Below the pieces are notes generated by a model. That model saw only the letters and a list, made by a program, of their open reading frames with translations, was not told where the DNA came from and ran no database searches. Shown here in pieces: positions 9,266 to 21,409 of a DNA stretch of 64,000 nucleotides (within the stretch, counting starts at the first letter, position 1; every line of letters starts with the position of its first letter). This stretch comes from Opisthorchis felineus (taxonomy: Eukaryota > Platyhelminthes > Trematoda > Opisthorchiida > Opisthorchiidae), in assembly GCA_004794785.1 (NCBI GenBank), contig SJOL01010064.1, forward strand, positions 132,007 to 196,006. The letters are read 5' to 3'. Made by a program: the position numbers and the translations under genes.

Positions 9266-10899
9266 CCTAGTCACCGTCTGCGAAAGGAAGCCTTGCTTAC
9301 CTGCTGGCGACGGTTTCGCGCGCGACGAGCCGTGACATGGCAATGCGGAGTGAAAGTGACCACTCTCTAGTTGAGCGCTGTGAGACCTTCGTGCCTTCAT
9401 ATGTGGGATTTGATTCCCATTTCAGATGTTTAGAAATCCCTTAGGATATAGCGTTTAACCGACCGCATTGGCGAACTTACTGTCACTATTTTGCAGCACT
9501 ATCCAGCTAGCGCCTGTTTGTCGCTGTGTCTGGTTAGACTCGCATAGGACGTCGGTGAATCTCTGTGGTGTTATCTTGCTCCAGCATGGTGCACAGGTGT
9601 CTGTTTTGATGGCTTTGTGATGTAGCTTTCTCCCGTAGTTTTCTGTTTGACATAAAGACTTCTACATTAGGTCATTGGCCCCTTTTTCACCTTCCATGGC
9701 TGTGTGACGGTGAGCGCCAATTTCTGCTACTAGTATGCTTCTGTCCATGGTGACAATAACAATGATGAATCGATGCCGTAGTAGCATTGCACATGCATCA
9801 TGGGAACATCAAATTAGCTGAAGTGCACTGAGTGCCTTTTGACAACGTATCAGCTGCTTGTCCAACTGATGAGTTGACTCGATTGCATCAAGTACGTTTT
9901 TGTATATGCTCCGTATCCCAGCCGATCGATTGTCTCACTGTGTCCCGTTCTTCGAAGCAGGATCTGACTGAAAGGTACCATGAGATGGACAACACATGAC
10001 CTGGGAGCGGAGCATGAAGAATCCAACAAGGGATCCTAGCTTAACTAGCGCATTTCGTCTGTGAGATAGGAGTATCAGCCCCACCACATCAGTGGTTGGC
10101 GTTTCTCACCAGAGACGTGATGTCAAGCAACCAGTGGCGGTGTTGTATCTATCCTCCGGTTTTTGTCAACCCACTTTTTTTGCTTTCTGTATTCTCTATT
10201 GTGTACTATCCGCTACCATAAACTGCGGTTACCTGAATCAACGTACTGCTTTCACCATCCGTGATCGTCCAAGTAAACCATTTGAACGGTACTCCCCTTA
10301 AATCCGAGTGGTAACTGGAATAGTTTCATAGTCAGGCTCCACTGTTTCCAGCCAAGTGCAGGTCCTCATCCTGAAGTCTGGCTCTCATCTACAACACTGG
10401 AACTTTTAACGATATCCCACGTTTTGTTGTCTTATCATACTCCCGTGTATTCGTTTTTATTTGTATTTTCACCAAGGTGTGTCACAAACTCTCGGTAGTC
10501 AATTGCTTTGGTCACCAGGACAATTATACCTTTATATGTGTTTCGACCCTAGGGAATGAAGCTGATTCTAATGATTCATTATTGGAACCAAGTGTTAGTT
10601 TTTCTGTCAGAACCCTGCTTATACCTATACTAGACGGTAACACTTGATTTGCGTTGATATTATTGAGTGTGAGGGTCTGAACCACATTTGTGTCCAACTG
10701 CTAGCTGTTTCTCTTGACATTTAATCCTGGTTTTGGTTTATGAATAGGCCAGCTACCTATTTTTTTCCGAAAATTCGTCTTTTACTAAACGCATTTATTT
10801 TAATTTCAGTCGGATTGCATCAGATCGGTCGGTTAGGCTACTGGTGGGGCGTATCATCATGTCATAAACCCCAGACATATTTTACAGCATTTTGAAAAC
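9266..10899. other. No recognisable gene; 5' flank of the transposase
   Basis: Only short unrecognised frames. A pyrimidine-rich run ending TTTTAATTTCAG at 10798-10809 resembles a 3' splice site 90 bp before the transposase ATG. The transposase frame has an in-frame TAG at 10834-10836, so an upstream exon would have to join in the interval after it or in another phase. I could not find terminal inverted repeats for the transposon here. Confidence 0.4.
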
Positions 10900-11958
10900 A
10901 TGTGGCTCGAGGCCGAAATGGAAGAGCTCATAGAAATTTATCGCTGTGGTCATTCACTCCGAGGAGCTTGTAATGAATATCACAGACGACATCCGAGTAG
11001 ACGGAAGCCAACTCACAGATATTTGACTCAGTTGCTGAAGCGATGCCAGGAAACTGGGTCTGTTGCTCATCGGTCGCGGAAAGGATCGTCTCCTCGTGAT
11101 GCAGAACTGCGACTAGTTGTTGCAAACATGGCACGTGACAAGCCATCGATGACAAATCTTGAGTTGGCGGAACATTTCGGTGTTAGCCGCGCTTTCGTAG
11201 GTCGTACACTGATGTTATATGGGATCAAGCGCCATACGTGGGATATAATCCAACGTTTTACGGAGGATGCGCGAAAGAGTCGTCTGCAGTTTTGTCAATG
11301 GTATTTGGGCAAACTGCCAGAGACGCCCACCATGGCTAATGATATCTTGTTCGCTGACGAAGCTGTATTCAACCTTCATGGAGTGGTCAACCACCATCAT
11401 ATAGTCCAGTATAGTTCAGTTCGTTCCCAGGTTAGCGTGGATGATCATCATCAATATAACTTGAAATTACTGGTGTGGTGTGGACTTCACAACCGTACGT
11501 TAGTTGGCCCATACTTCTTCGATGGAAGTTTCAATGCTCAACGTCTAGTGGATTGTTTTTCCACAGTTGTTAGCCCCTACTTGAACTCTCTTGCAGACGA
11601 TGTGCGCGATCGGATTTACTTTCTGCATGATACGGTGAACCCGCACTGCGCGGTCATGGTCAAGTCCTGGCTGGACAGTCACTTTCCGCAACATTGGATC
11701 GGAAAAGGCGGTTTGTTCGAATGGCCTACAAGGTCTCCTGACTTAAATCCTATGACATTTTTCCTATGGGACTATTTGGGTTCCAAAGTATATGGTCCAC
11801 CTCCGAAGAAGTTAGAAGAATTACGCACAAACATTCGCACTGCATGCGCTTCTTTGGACTCAGTTCGTCTAGGTGAGGTTAGTTCCAGTTTGTCGAGGCG
11901 TATCTCAGAATGTCTGGAGAACGGTGGTGGAACGCTTGATAGACCGAGGAAGGATTAG
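10900..11958 (+). CDS. Tc1/mariner-superfamily (IS630-like) transposase, intact
   Basis: An uninterrupted 352-codon frame from ATG to TAG encodes a cut-and-paste DNA transposase. Residues 1-120 form the DNA-binding half with two helix-turn-helix segments; the second is ELAEHFGVSRAFVGRTL (88-104). The RNase H-like catalytic half carries DE in FADEAVFNLHG (D153), D in FLHDTVNPHC (D244, where relatives have QQDGAPPH), and D in WPTRSPDLNPMTFFLW (D281). There are 36 residues between the second and third acidic residues, the same spacing as the insect relatives with a DUF4817-type N-terminus that I know. The length is normal for the family. The start is the first ATG after an in-frame TAG at 10834. 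Terminal inverted repeats and target TA sites were not found by eye, so whether the element itself is complete is open. The GAPP-to-TVNP change near D244 could lower activity. Confidence 0.9.
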   Translation: MWLEAEMEELIEIYRCGHSLRGACNEYHRRHPSRRKPTHRYLTQLLKRCQETGSVAHRSRKGSSPRDAELRLVVANMARDKPSMTNLELAEHFGVSRAFVGRTLMLYGIKRHTWDIIQRFTEDARKSRLQFCQWYLGKLPETPTMANDILFADEAVFNLHGVVNHHHIVQYSSVRSQVSVDDHHQYNLKLLVWCGLHNRTLVGPYFFDGSFNAQRLVDCFSTVVSPYLNSLADDVRDRIYFLHDTVNPHCAVMVKSWLDSHFPQHWIGKGGLFEWPTRSPDLNPMTFFLWDYLGSKVYGPPPKKLEELRTNIRTACASLDSVRLGEVSSSLSRRISECLENGGGTLDRPRKD

Positions 11959-12214
11959 TCGATTCATTTATATTTCCCCTATGTACTCAGCTTTGTGCAT
12001 ATTCTCTTTGCCATATCTGCAGCTTATTTCCTTATATATTTTCTATCAGTGCTGTATCTCGCTTATTCCTTTGACTTTCTATAACTCTTTGTCCTCATCT
12101 GTCAATTTTTTCATGACTTTGGTTCACTGCACGCAGTGAGATATACGGTACCATGTAGGCATCAGGAACAGCACGAATATGTACGAAAACCTACAGCAGC
12201 CACGTGTGCTCAGC

Positions 12215-12395
12215 TCGAGATAGCTCAGTGGTTAAGGCATGAGCGGAAAATCAGTGATTGGAACCCAACCTCGTCATCTCGACTACTCCTGTCTAGACTT
12301 GGACAACCAGGCAGTATCTCAGCCGTCGTGCTTCATTCGCTTCGCATTGCAGCCATGCACCGAAAAAGTGTTATAGCCGAACGACTGTTTATTTA
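12215..12395 (+). mobile_element. SINE-A copy 9 (diverged)
   Basis: Head CGAGATAGCTCAGTGGTTAA, weak B box (GATTGGAACCC), body CTCCTGTCTAGACTTGGAC and 3' end GTGTTATAGCCGAACGACT. It has more substitutions than copies 3, 7, 8 and 10. It lies about 250 bp after the transposase stop codon. No clear target-site duplication. Confidence 0.85.
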
Positions 12396-14879
12396 TGTTC
12401 ACGGATGAAGGGATCGCTCAGAGAAAATGACTATGTCGTCGTCAATTGTAGGGGTGTAACCCGGCTTATCGCTGATCGATACGAGTTCGAACGTTGTACT
12501 GTCATCGGGACACAGAGTTATGGGTCGCAACTGGATTGTAATGGCCTCACGACTATATAACGCCCTGAATACAGCTGTCCGCGATCTATTTGACGGTGTC
12601 CGATGGATAGCATGGATGACATTTGCTTTTTCCGTAGGATGATCTGTCCCGGTCAGATGTCGCGCGATAACGCCTTCGCTTGTGTTCTTTTTTTAACTCA
12701 AGAAATTGGAGTTGTATACCCGTACTGCGTCTGACAGACGCCTCATTGTACGGGCAACGTAAGGTAAGTAACGTGAGCACGCTAACGAATACGCCCAGAA
12801 ATTGGTGGTAGGCTTTGACAGCTGAATCCCGTTGACAGCGGTGGAAGTGTAACCGAAGCGTAGATTAGCGGTTTTATAGGTGCGATCAATTGTATTCCCT
12901 AGCATTCTGGTAATCAATGTGGCCACTGAGTCTACTTCAAATGTGATTTAGGTGGACCTGCTTCTACTCTGTGGAATATCTCGTGGTTCGTAGTTTCACG
13001 GACTGCATAGTTTTTTAGTATGAATCGCTATGGGTAGCTTATCGTAGCAGCGACCTGCTCTAGGTATTTTCTCTCCTTGCTATTATTTGTGTGAACGGGT
13101 ATTCACAGATATACCAGTTTTCATTCCTGTTTTAATGAGACAAGATTGTCGAAATGAGCGTATTATCTTGTCTATGTCTGTTTTCCGTGAATAATTCAGT
13201 CCCCTTTCTTGCCTATATCGACAGCGAGGCTATGTATCAGGCCAGTGTGTTCAGCTTTTGGGGCAAAATGAAAATTAAGATGGAGTGCCACTAGACACAG
13301 GTGGAAATTATACAATCTCTTGCAGGCACGGCTTATCGCCAACTTAGCGGCAAGTCTGTAAATCGGTGGATTGGCAAACATAATAATCAGGTCTCATGTT
13401 TGCCCGCGAAATCTGTAAGGAGGGGATCCAATTGCGACATCACTATTCTGTTGCAGTGTTTTGTTGTTAGCGTTGAACCAGGAGTTATAGGTGCGGCGTA
13501 GTATTAGGAATGCCGACCTCCCACAGCATTCGATCGAGTCCCAATTATAATCACTCGTTCTTTTCCGGTGGCACACTAATGAATGAGTGCGTCAAGAACA
13601 CGAGTTAGATTGCGTGTATCCTTCAGAACACACCTATGTTCCTCTTCATATATATATATATATATATATATATNTATATATATATATATATTGAGAGCTA
13701 TCTGTCTGTACTGAACAAGGGCTGCACGATGATGGCCAGGTTAAAACAAATGCTCAGTGACACACTGGTTCGACAGTTTTTTTCTTTTGATTAAGGACCT
13801 CACTCCAAAAGCGTCCACTTTATCCTAGTACCATGAACCCTTTTTGATGGTTTCAGGCTTTCAACCCAATCGTAATGCTCGAGGACATAAAGCATGCAAG
13901 CTCACTCATATCGTGAGTATTTATGAAGACCAAAGTGTAAATGCCTATTTTGTGCCCTTTAAAGGTGTTCTTTGTAGGGTGGATGTCCACTGTATTTCGA
14001 AGTGGCGAAGTCGGCAAATTTAGCATGGGTAAAACTGTCGTCTTCTGGAGGGCAGTCTTTTCTGAGATGTCTAAAGAAGCCTCAAGGGACCAAGCCAGCA
14101 TGGCCTCTTCCAAGAGGTATTCTGTGATGGGTGTGGTCTGTTCAAAGAGGAACAACTCTAGTACCGATACTGTCCGGGTATGTGTTCAGCCTGCAACACC
14201 ATGATGATAATGGTAGTGCATAGTGTGACGATATCTTAGTTTGTGGTTCCGTATTATGGTAATATCCAGAGACTGCACACACGGTTCTTTACTTTTAGCT
14301 GTTTCACTCTGGAAGGGTCGGTCTCCGGAGATGCTAACCGTCAGAATAAACTACTTACTTGGCCCATTAAACGTGTATCAGTAGTAGAATTTCTCCTAAA
14401 GGAGACCGTTTTTGGCCAGTTACTTGATATGGTCACTTCAAGCAGAAGGTTTGTAACTGTGCACGCGACAAACTTAGCAGTGGATGTTCCGGACCAAACT
14501 CGCCTCTGGAAAGTCCTTTTTAGCTTCTATTACTGGTGGCTACTTAAGGAACTGAAAAACTGGCACAGTGGTGAAAATTTCCTAGGGCTCATTAGATGTG
14601 GAGTTGATATTAACCCTGAACTTCTGGAGGCTTTCACGTGGACAGCACATCATGCATAAGAAGTGTTGAAGTGTACCCTAGTGTAGTTACTATACCAACT
14701 GACACGAATTGTGGCTGTTTGCTCGTTGCATTTCTCTAAAAAAACAGTCAACTAGAGAGACAATCCACAACAGAAAACTAGTCAGTTCTCCGGAGCGTAT
14801 TTCGATGGCAGAGCCCCAAGAAAAGACCACTTTTGATCACTTTTATGAGGTGGTTGCTCAGGCGGGATCTAAGTTACAA
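12396..14879. other. No recognisable gene
   Basis: Short frames on both strands without recognisable domains. A 138-codon frame at 14243-14659 (plus strand) has no family resemblance that I can name and no neighbouring exon evidence. The tract contains the TA microsatellite at 13648-13691. Confidence 0.4.
13648..13691. repeat. TA microsatellite with an undetermined base
   Basis: Perfect TA repeat with a single N at 13674. The N shows this is a draft or consensus assembly, and the repeat length here should not be trusted. Confidence 0.95.
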
Positions 14880-15000
14880 AGGTGTGCTTCTCAAGAAACC
14901 ACCTTTCAAAACAACCACTTCTGGCTTGTCCCTTCAAGCGGTCTCTGAAAAGCAAATAAACGTGATAGGTTTTCTCCTTCTGGAAAGATTGCCTGGAGGG
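14880..15000 (-). repeat. DR dispersed repeat, copy Q (fragment)
   Basis: On the plus strand CACTTCTGGCTTGTCCCTTC, then AAGCGGTCTCTGAAAAGCAA and TAGGTTTTCTCCTTCTGG track the sequence at 39888-39960 (CACTTCTGGCTTACCCCTTA, AAGTGGTTTCTCC, CGGTTTCGCTCTTCTTGG). It covers the 3' part of the DR family beyond the hammerhead-like core; the core itself is too decayed to recognise here. Confidence 0.6.
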
Positions 15001-15015
15001 ACTCGTCTATAAAGA

Positions 15016-15230
15016 TAATAATAATTATTATTGTTCACATTCATATCAATCTCGTTTGAAAAGTCGTCCTGTGCTGGCGTACTCATTCTGGTGAGCCAAC
15101 ACCAAAGGGGGAGGCACTGGACTCGAGTTTCGCTTTTATCAACAGTGCACATCATTGATCGCTCCCGGGTTCGAACTCCGGACATTTGACATGTAAGGCG
15201 GGCGTGTTACCACTACTCCGCCAGCGCACT
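15016..15230 (-). mobile_element. SINE-B copy 1 (second tRNA-derived family)
   Basis: The reverse complement starts GTGCGCTGGCGGAGTAGTGG, with an A box around GTAGTGGTAACACGCCCGCC, B box GAGTTCGAACCCGG, then a body containing ACTCGAGTCCAGTGCCTCC and TTTGGTGTTGGC, ending in an AAT repeat at about 15016-15037. The body is unrelated to SINE-A. It shares the body landmarks with 36530-36715 and 40828-41050. Pol III promoter boxes suggest the source RNA was transcribed by RNA polymerase III. Confidence 0.75.
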
Positions 15231-15239
15231 TTGGACACA

Positions 15240-18200
15240 TCTGAGTTTTCACGTCAGAACAGGTGAACGTGTTCACGCTTGAGCGATGTGATTGGTATGC
15301 CCGAACGACAACCCAGTAACTGGGCCCGTCGTGACGATCGATTGACCCGCTCTTCAGGACTTCCCAGTCGGGCAGCGCTACAGACCCTTAAAACCCGCTG
15401 GACAATCTTTGATTTTGTTGTGAACACTACATATCCCGCAACCACCCACAACAAAATAATCTTCTATAGTGGTCGCTTCTGGAACGAGCTTAGCCAGTGA
15501 AATAACTTCCAATGGACCAAACACCAGCGGTCTCATCTCTTCAGAGGGACAGCTTGTGGTATTTAAACACCAAGCGGACATACGTTATGTTGATCACATG
15601 GGTGGGAACAATCTTATCTCCATGCCTTTGGTCAGATACCTTGTTACTATCAGAATACGTAAATGTCCAGTGCACGAATTTCTGATCCTGGTGTCTGTTG
15701 GCAGGGTATTGTGCTTCATGGGTCATTTAGAGCGGTCATTGGTTGGAGGTGGTGGTGCTTTCTCGAAAGATAAATTCAATGCAGATTTCGCGGTAAAGCG
15801 ATTTTAGTTGGCACGGTGGTCCCCCTTGGGATGGCTTTTTGGTGGGTTGTGGACTACTGTATTCTGTTCGCAAAACTCTGATCTAACTGAATTAATAACG
15901 GTAGGGAGTGTTGACTTCGTCTCGACGAGAAACACCGTTCGAGACTTGAGCCTGTACATTTTCGAGAACATGTTCGTTTTTGAACGCTCGGAAATCATGA
16001 ACTTACAGGGTGGCGCACATCGGAATTCCAGCTACACAACACAAAAAGTTACAATGCGGAGAATGAAAATCAGTGATTGAGGCTATCGAAAGTAGTTCGA
16101 TAGCTTTGTTTTCGTAGGCAGGAGTGAAGTTCGCTCCCACAAAGAGAGACAGTCACTTGGAAATAGTGTATAGCTTTGGAATGATGGATGGATCGTTGAA
16201 AACAGGAGTGAACTTGAACAGCACAGGTAAGTCCTCAATGACATCCACTTTGGTAGGAGCGCTAGAAGGTACGTCGTGCCTAGTGAATGTGCTCGAGGTT
16301 ATGGTGCCAGCCAAAATGAAGTAGCTAACAGACCGGCGTCGTTCCTTCGTTATATAGAAGGAAATATACTAATGTCAATCTGACGTGAGGTAGAGGCAGC
16401 GCAGCAGAGATGAAATTTCGGGAATGCAGAAAGAATTGCAATTTTGCGGATTTTCAAGGTCACCGGTTTTATGTGACAGACCAGGATAAGCTTCAGAGCG
16501 ACTACGCTAAGGTAAGTCATTTTCTTTAGGAGAGCGCGTTGTCACGTGTTGAAGGTTGAATAGATGTGAATATAATGAGTTTCTCCCGGATAAGAGTCGT
16601 TTCAGTAGCTGATACCCACTCCATAAGTCTGATAATGTCATCGTTGAGCTGGACGTCGGAAGCAGCGCGATCATTTGATGATCGGCCAGTTACAGTTGGT
16701 TGTGGCTCATAACAAAGCAAGTAGTGTATTTTGAACTGATCGGGAGGAGAGCAATTCTGACAGAGATTGAAAATATGGGAAAAAGTGCAGGTTTTGAACA
16801 CATCCGCTTTAGTATCAAGCAGTCGGGAAAAATTCGGTCAGTGCCTGCTCTATGGAGACTGCTTGTAGAAAACTTCATCCGGGGGTAAGTTCCGGTCGTA
16901 TGCCAAAAAGTAGATAACTTTTGCCTCCGTCAAGAGCTCAAATTGGAAAACCAGCGGTTGCGTACATGGGTGACCCATTCGATCTCTCTTCTGTCACTAG
17001 GACTCACTCACTGGTTTCACTAGTTGTTTGGTGAGTTGGAACGAGGCAGTTTAGGTTGGCTGGATCACAGTGCGTATTAATGGAAAAGAGTTGGTGCATT
17101 TTCTGAGAAGAGGTGAATACAGAGTAGGCTGAAGCTTAAGCACACGTTTCTGTAGCGGAATTAGATTGCTATTCTTGGTCACTGGATGTCTGGTAACGTC
17201 TAGTGACGGAATTTTGATTAGAGTAGGCGGTTTGTATGGACCTTTCGACTTTCGAGTGGGAGAATGGTTTTGTAGTGAGATTTCGTCGTACTTGCTTGAG
17301 ATAATCGACCAATAGACCACTACAATGGCTGATCACGGTAGTAATTGTCATAGAACGCGGCAACCACACCACCCATCTGGTGATAACTGGATTTAGGAAC
17401 GTATAAACACCTAGAACCGCTGTCACCGCCTTTAAAATCAGTCTATAACTGCCAAGACTGGAAAGAATGCTGAATATGTTTGAAGCTGTCGTCATTCGCA
17501 TCCATGAGCCAAAGCTTTACGTTAGGAAACACTGCATCCAGATGCCGTTTACCTTGGCCCAAGCACAATAGTGCAGACATCACCTGCCATCAGAAAAAAC
17601 TGGTGCGACTAAACCTTTCCAGTGTTCCGTACGTAACAGGTGGCCCAAATACCTCAGTTCGTCTAACCCTGCTCTTTGCATTTGACCTCCATATGATGTT
17701 TTTTGACGTATCGTTCTCAGTTACTGTGCCTATGTCGGTAGGTTCGTTCCAACCATATATATGCCAGAGTCTGATGAAAAATTGGGGAGGATTTTCTTTG
17801 TTATAGCTCGAACCAGGTGCGGCTAACTGTACCATTGTGGCCCTTCCCGGATGTTTGGAAAGCATTACGATGGTTCAACTACACAAGTAAAAGGAGCGTA
17901 CAGAGCGTGAAACGACTGGCAAGTGGGTAACCCCCCACAAGTTGATCAAGATCTAAGGTCGGCGGACGCCTTAAAATAAAAACAGTAATTGGCAAATTTA
18001 GTCGACGAGAGTAGGCGGAGGCTGTAGGCCAGATGATATCAGGTGGTAATGACCATTGGCAAAAGGAAATTGCCAGATGCTCCTTATCCTCCCGGGCATC
18101 GGGAAAACGTCGAAGAAAGCTCGAGACCTGAGACATTGTGTACCGGGCGTCCTGTCCATTAAGACTTCGAGACTAGTATCGTGCCAAACTTTAATAAAGG

Positions 18201-20610
18201 TTCAGTTCTTGATCAAGGTGCACTATTAAACCATTAAAAACAGAAACTAGGCTCATGCTACATATGAATCGTATCACTTTCTCTTACGTACGTACTTTTA
18301 GTCTGCCTGAGGAGGTTGTCCCTTGATCAGTCGCCTTGGCTGATTTGTTCGATTGGGTAGTGCGAGCCGGCGTAGCAACTGTTAACTGAACCACCCGGTT
18401 TTGTTGGGAGGAGAAATCCAGAGAAATATTTTTTGAACTTATCGTGATATCCGTATGGGGTGGCCGCCTAAAACAGGCCTTATCAAGGTCATTGGTTTCA
18501 GTCATTCTAATAAACAATGGCGCCACAAGTTCAGACTGCGTAAACCGAGGTTGAAACTCGACCAAAAAATCCAAAATCCACTATCTGAAAGGTATCGCAA
18601 ACAATAGTCATCAGCTCTTGAATACTTGCTTCAGTCCGCTAAACGTGCCTTCGAGATCTGTAGACGTCTTGAACATCCTATGTACATACGAGGAAGGAAC
18701 GTCGTGAGTTAATTTTGCAGCAGCTGGCGGTATTCGCCAAGATATTTATTTCAACCTCCTGCGAAATTATATTACGAAGATGAGTACAGATGAGAGTTTT
18801 TGAGAACTGGTCGATTCCAGTATTGCAATCTTGATTTGGGGATTTTGCCAAGGGGTATATCATCTGAAGGAACTGGTCACACCCACCAATCTAGCAATTC
18901 GTAAGCACGCAAAAACAAAGAGTACAATGACTGGATAGTGTGCAATTCCACCATGGTTATCACCCGTGGAGTTAAACATTCAATTTCCAACGGTGTTCAC
19001 ACACAACTCAAAGGAGCCTCTCGGTTTTGACGTCATTCTTAGCATCGTACCGGGACCGGTCTGTAATTGATTGCCAAACAGTGTACATAGACAAACTGCT
19101 GATAGGCGTATGAAGATGACTAGGGACGTCACACGGAGATGGGAACGGTTTCTGGTCAAACCTGATCCAATCCTTCCAAGCTGGGTAAAGTATTCACTAG
19201 TCCTTGCACTAAGCATTCTTCAATGTGCAATACTGTTATGGAAGAACTTAATTCAGCGGGAGTGGAACTCTCCACTACAGTATATATATCCTCAGAATGT
19301 ATTTCCCCAAATAACGAAAAACATCCCACAACACGAAAAGGAAAATCCCTTGGAGAGAATTTACTTCCCACCATAAAATGATCGCTGATTATTGTCAGCG
19401 TAAGTCTCATCATTTGACAGCTGACTTTATGCCTAGACTGAAACATGGGCAACAATCGTTGCGTCGCAGAAAATCAGCGAAGTAACAGGAACTGCAAATC
19501 ATTGGTTACATTTGTCATTTAATCGCGACTTATACAAACTCCACTGCTGTACTGCCGTTGGTTGACTAGAAGTGCTATCAGCTCTTTGCACGCCCTCGTA
19601 AATCATGCCAAAGCCAACATCTAGTTTGTTGCAATCACGAATGGCAAACTGCTCAACTAACTTGGAAAATGTGTGAAATACGGCGAAACTATCTTGGTTC
19701 AAATTTACACTGGTAGGTTTATTCTGTAGTATTATTGCAGCCTCGGTACATTCACGTACCAAACTAATTCCCTCAGGTCTACACCGGCGCCAAGGGATTG
19801 CGTGCAGCACCACGCTAGGCTAAGTGCAGACCTCTGTGTGCTGACATCCAGCGGCATGACCACTGGTAACTTGCAAGTCCGATGTAGGTACTATCCACTA
19901 GTTAATCCATTGGTATTCAGGCTTTACGTTATATCGATTTCGTACACAGACGATCCTATATATCGCCTCACTTTTCAGTCGCTTAGAGATAATCTAAGAG
20001 GTAATGGTAGAGTTCTTCACATTTTTCTGAGGTATTGCTTCGAGCAACACGTTAGCCAAATTTATTGCGCATCATGCGAGTATGGCCCATCCCTCAAAGC
20101 GAACAGTTTGCCCCCTTATCTGTCGACTTTTTCGTTCGATTTCTTTGACAATGTTCCTTGTTGAAATAATTCTGGTGAGCAATTTTATCATATCCATAAA
20201 GGCGTGACACGCATGTGGACTATTTCAAAACCATATAGACCGTACGAGCAGTAGGTTAACCAAACGACTTCGAATGCGATGAACAACGTGGCCTAAACTA
20301 GGATATTCAAAGGCAGTAAACTCTTCCGTATACAGAACTTCTGCCAAATATATGGTAAGAGCAATAGAATTTTGTGAACAGCGTGCAATGTGTGCATGTT
20401 TGTATCCGATCTAAAGCTGCTACCAATCCTGGGGTTGGTTTGGGTCAAATATCTGTTACCATGTAGTATGTGGTCTGTCAATTCCTATGTCCTAAATAGT
20501 TTAATCGGAACGATGTAAGTTCTCTAGGGACTGTAGCCTATACCAACTTGTTCCAGATAGACTCAAGTTCTTCATAAAATGGGTCATCTATTTTAATATA
20601 GGAGAAAAGA
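15240..20610. other. No recognisable gene
   Basis: This 5.4-kb stretch holds many overlapping short frames. On the minus strand between 17.05 and 19.8 kb several frames of 85-110 codons follow one another (17169-17501, 17590-17865, 17879-18136, 18284-18574, 19499-19813), but the listed starts are partly non-ATG and I recognise no domain. A small perfect hairpin, GCTATCGAA-AGTAG-TTCGATAGC, lies at 16082-16104. No tRNA, SINE or LINE signature was seen. Confidence 0.35.
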
Positions 20611-20619
20611 TTTGTAGTT

Positions 20620-21400
20620 TAGGTTGATCAGTTTGTGGTCCAACTGTTCTCCGAGCCCCGGATGAGTGACTTGGAACTTTTTGGGTATTCTGATGTGAAT
20701 GCTGCCTTTATCGATTGACTACTTCTTCTGAACAGAGCCAGACGTCACCAGTACGATATTCTCCAGTGGTTTACGCATGACTTGAAAAGAAACCGACTGC
20801 AATTGTGTCAGTCTTTCTGTGAAAATCTGATAACAAGGTCTTGTTAGCTGACTGGGCTTTGTTCAAACTTCGTCATCAAGTTAGTTGGAGTTCCCATGTG
20901 AAAGTGAGAAATCCTCGTCAGCATCACTTAAAGTTACAGGTGGGATATTGAGTCCACAGCCTTAGATTAGGTGGTCCGAATTCCTTTCATGTTCAATGAA
21001 TTCCCGACTCCTTTGCGACGGTTCTCGAGGCTTATTATGTTTACCATCCTGACGTTGTTAGCGATTGACTGATGCAGTAAATCCGAATTGCGCGGCTGTG
21101 GTCGGATTTTGTCTTGATGCCAACTTTCCGTAAGAGTGGGCTGTAAGGGATAGTAGCTTATTCGAATGGTATTAGTGTGCACCTGGCTTGAATCCGATAA
21201 CTTTTTCAACTGGGTTACCTGAATTTCAAAGTGTGCAAATCGACTCCTACCCGGCTAGAAGAGTTGCGCTTAAACATTCAATCTATATTTACCTCTTTAG
21301 GTTCTATGAGTTTGGGTAAAGTGAACTTGGATTTGCTTGCTTGCTTCAGTGCTTGGAACGTTCTGCTGGAGTTTTGAGTGGACCGCAACCGTCGTGACGT
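20620..21400 (+). pseudogene. Decayed second copy of the IS630-like transposase
   Basis: In shifting frames this stretch follows the intact transposase of 10900-11958 from about residue 70 to the C-terminus: MSDLELFGYSDVNAAF against MTNLELAEHFGVSRAF, RHQYDILQWFTHDLKRNRLQ against RHTWDIIQRFTEDARKSRLQ, PRQHHLKL against HHQYNLKL, DAVNPNCAAVVGFCLDANFP against DTVNPHCAVMVKSWLDSHFP, and RLEELRLNIQSIFTSLGSM against KLEELRTNIRTACASLDSV. It has many stops and frameshifts and lacks the first 70 residues, so it cannot make a transposase. The conserved aspartate before AVNPNC and the order of motifs make the homology secure even though no long frame remains. It shows that the family was present here long before the intact copy. 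Confidence 0.85.
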
Positions 21401-21409
21401 TTATACATT

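Noticed and set aside
9371..9430. tRNA-like look around TTGAGCGCTGTGAGACCTTC
   Set aside because: No proper B box and no acceptor stem; not a tRNA gene or a clear SINE.
10738..12140. Terminal inverted repeats around the intact transposase
   Set aside because: I compared both flanks by eye and found no convincing pair; a near-palindromic CACTGCACGCAGTG at about 12126-12139 is local and has no partner upstream.
12430..12510. Possible further SINE-B head (GAGTTCGAACGT)
   Set aside because: Only the B-box-like string fits; the A box and the body landmarks are absent.
14243..14659. 138-codon plus-strand frame as a possible gene
   Set aside because: No recognisable domain, no splice or promoter context, and frames of this length occur elsewhere in the window without support.
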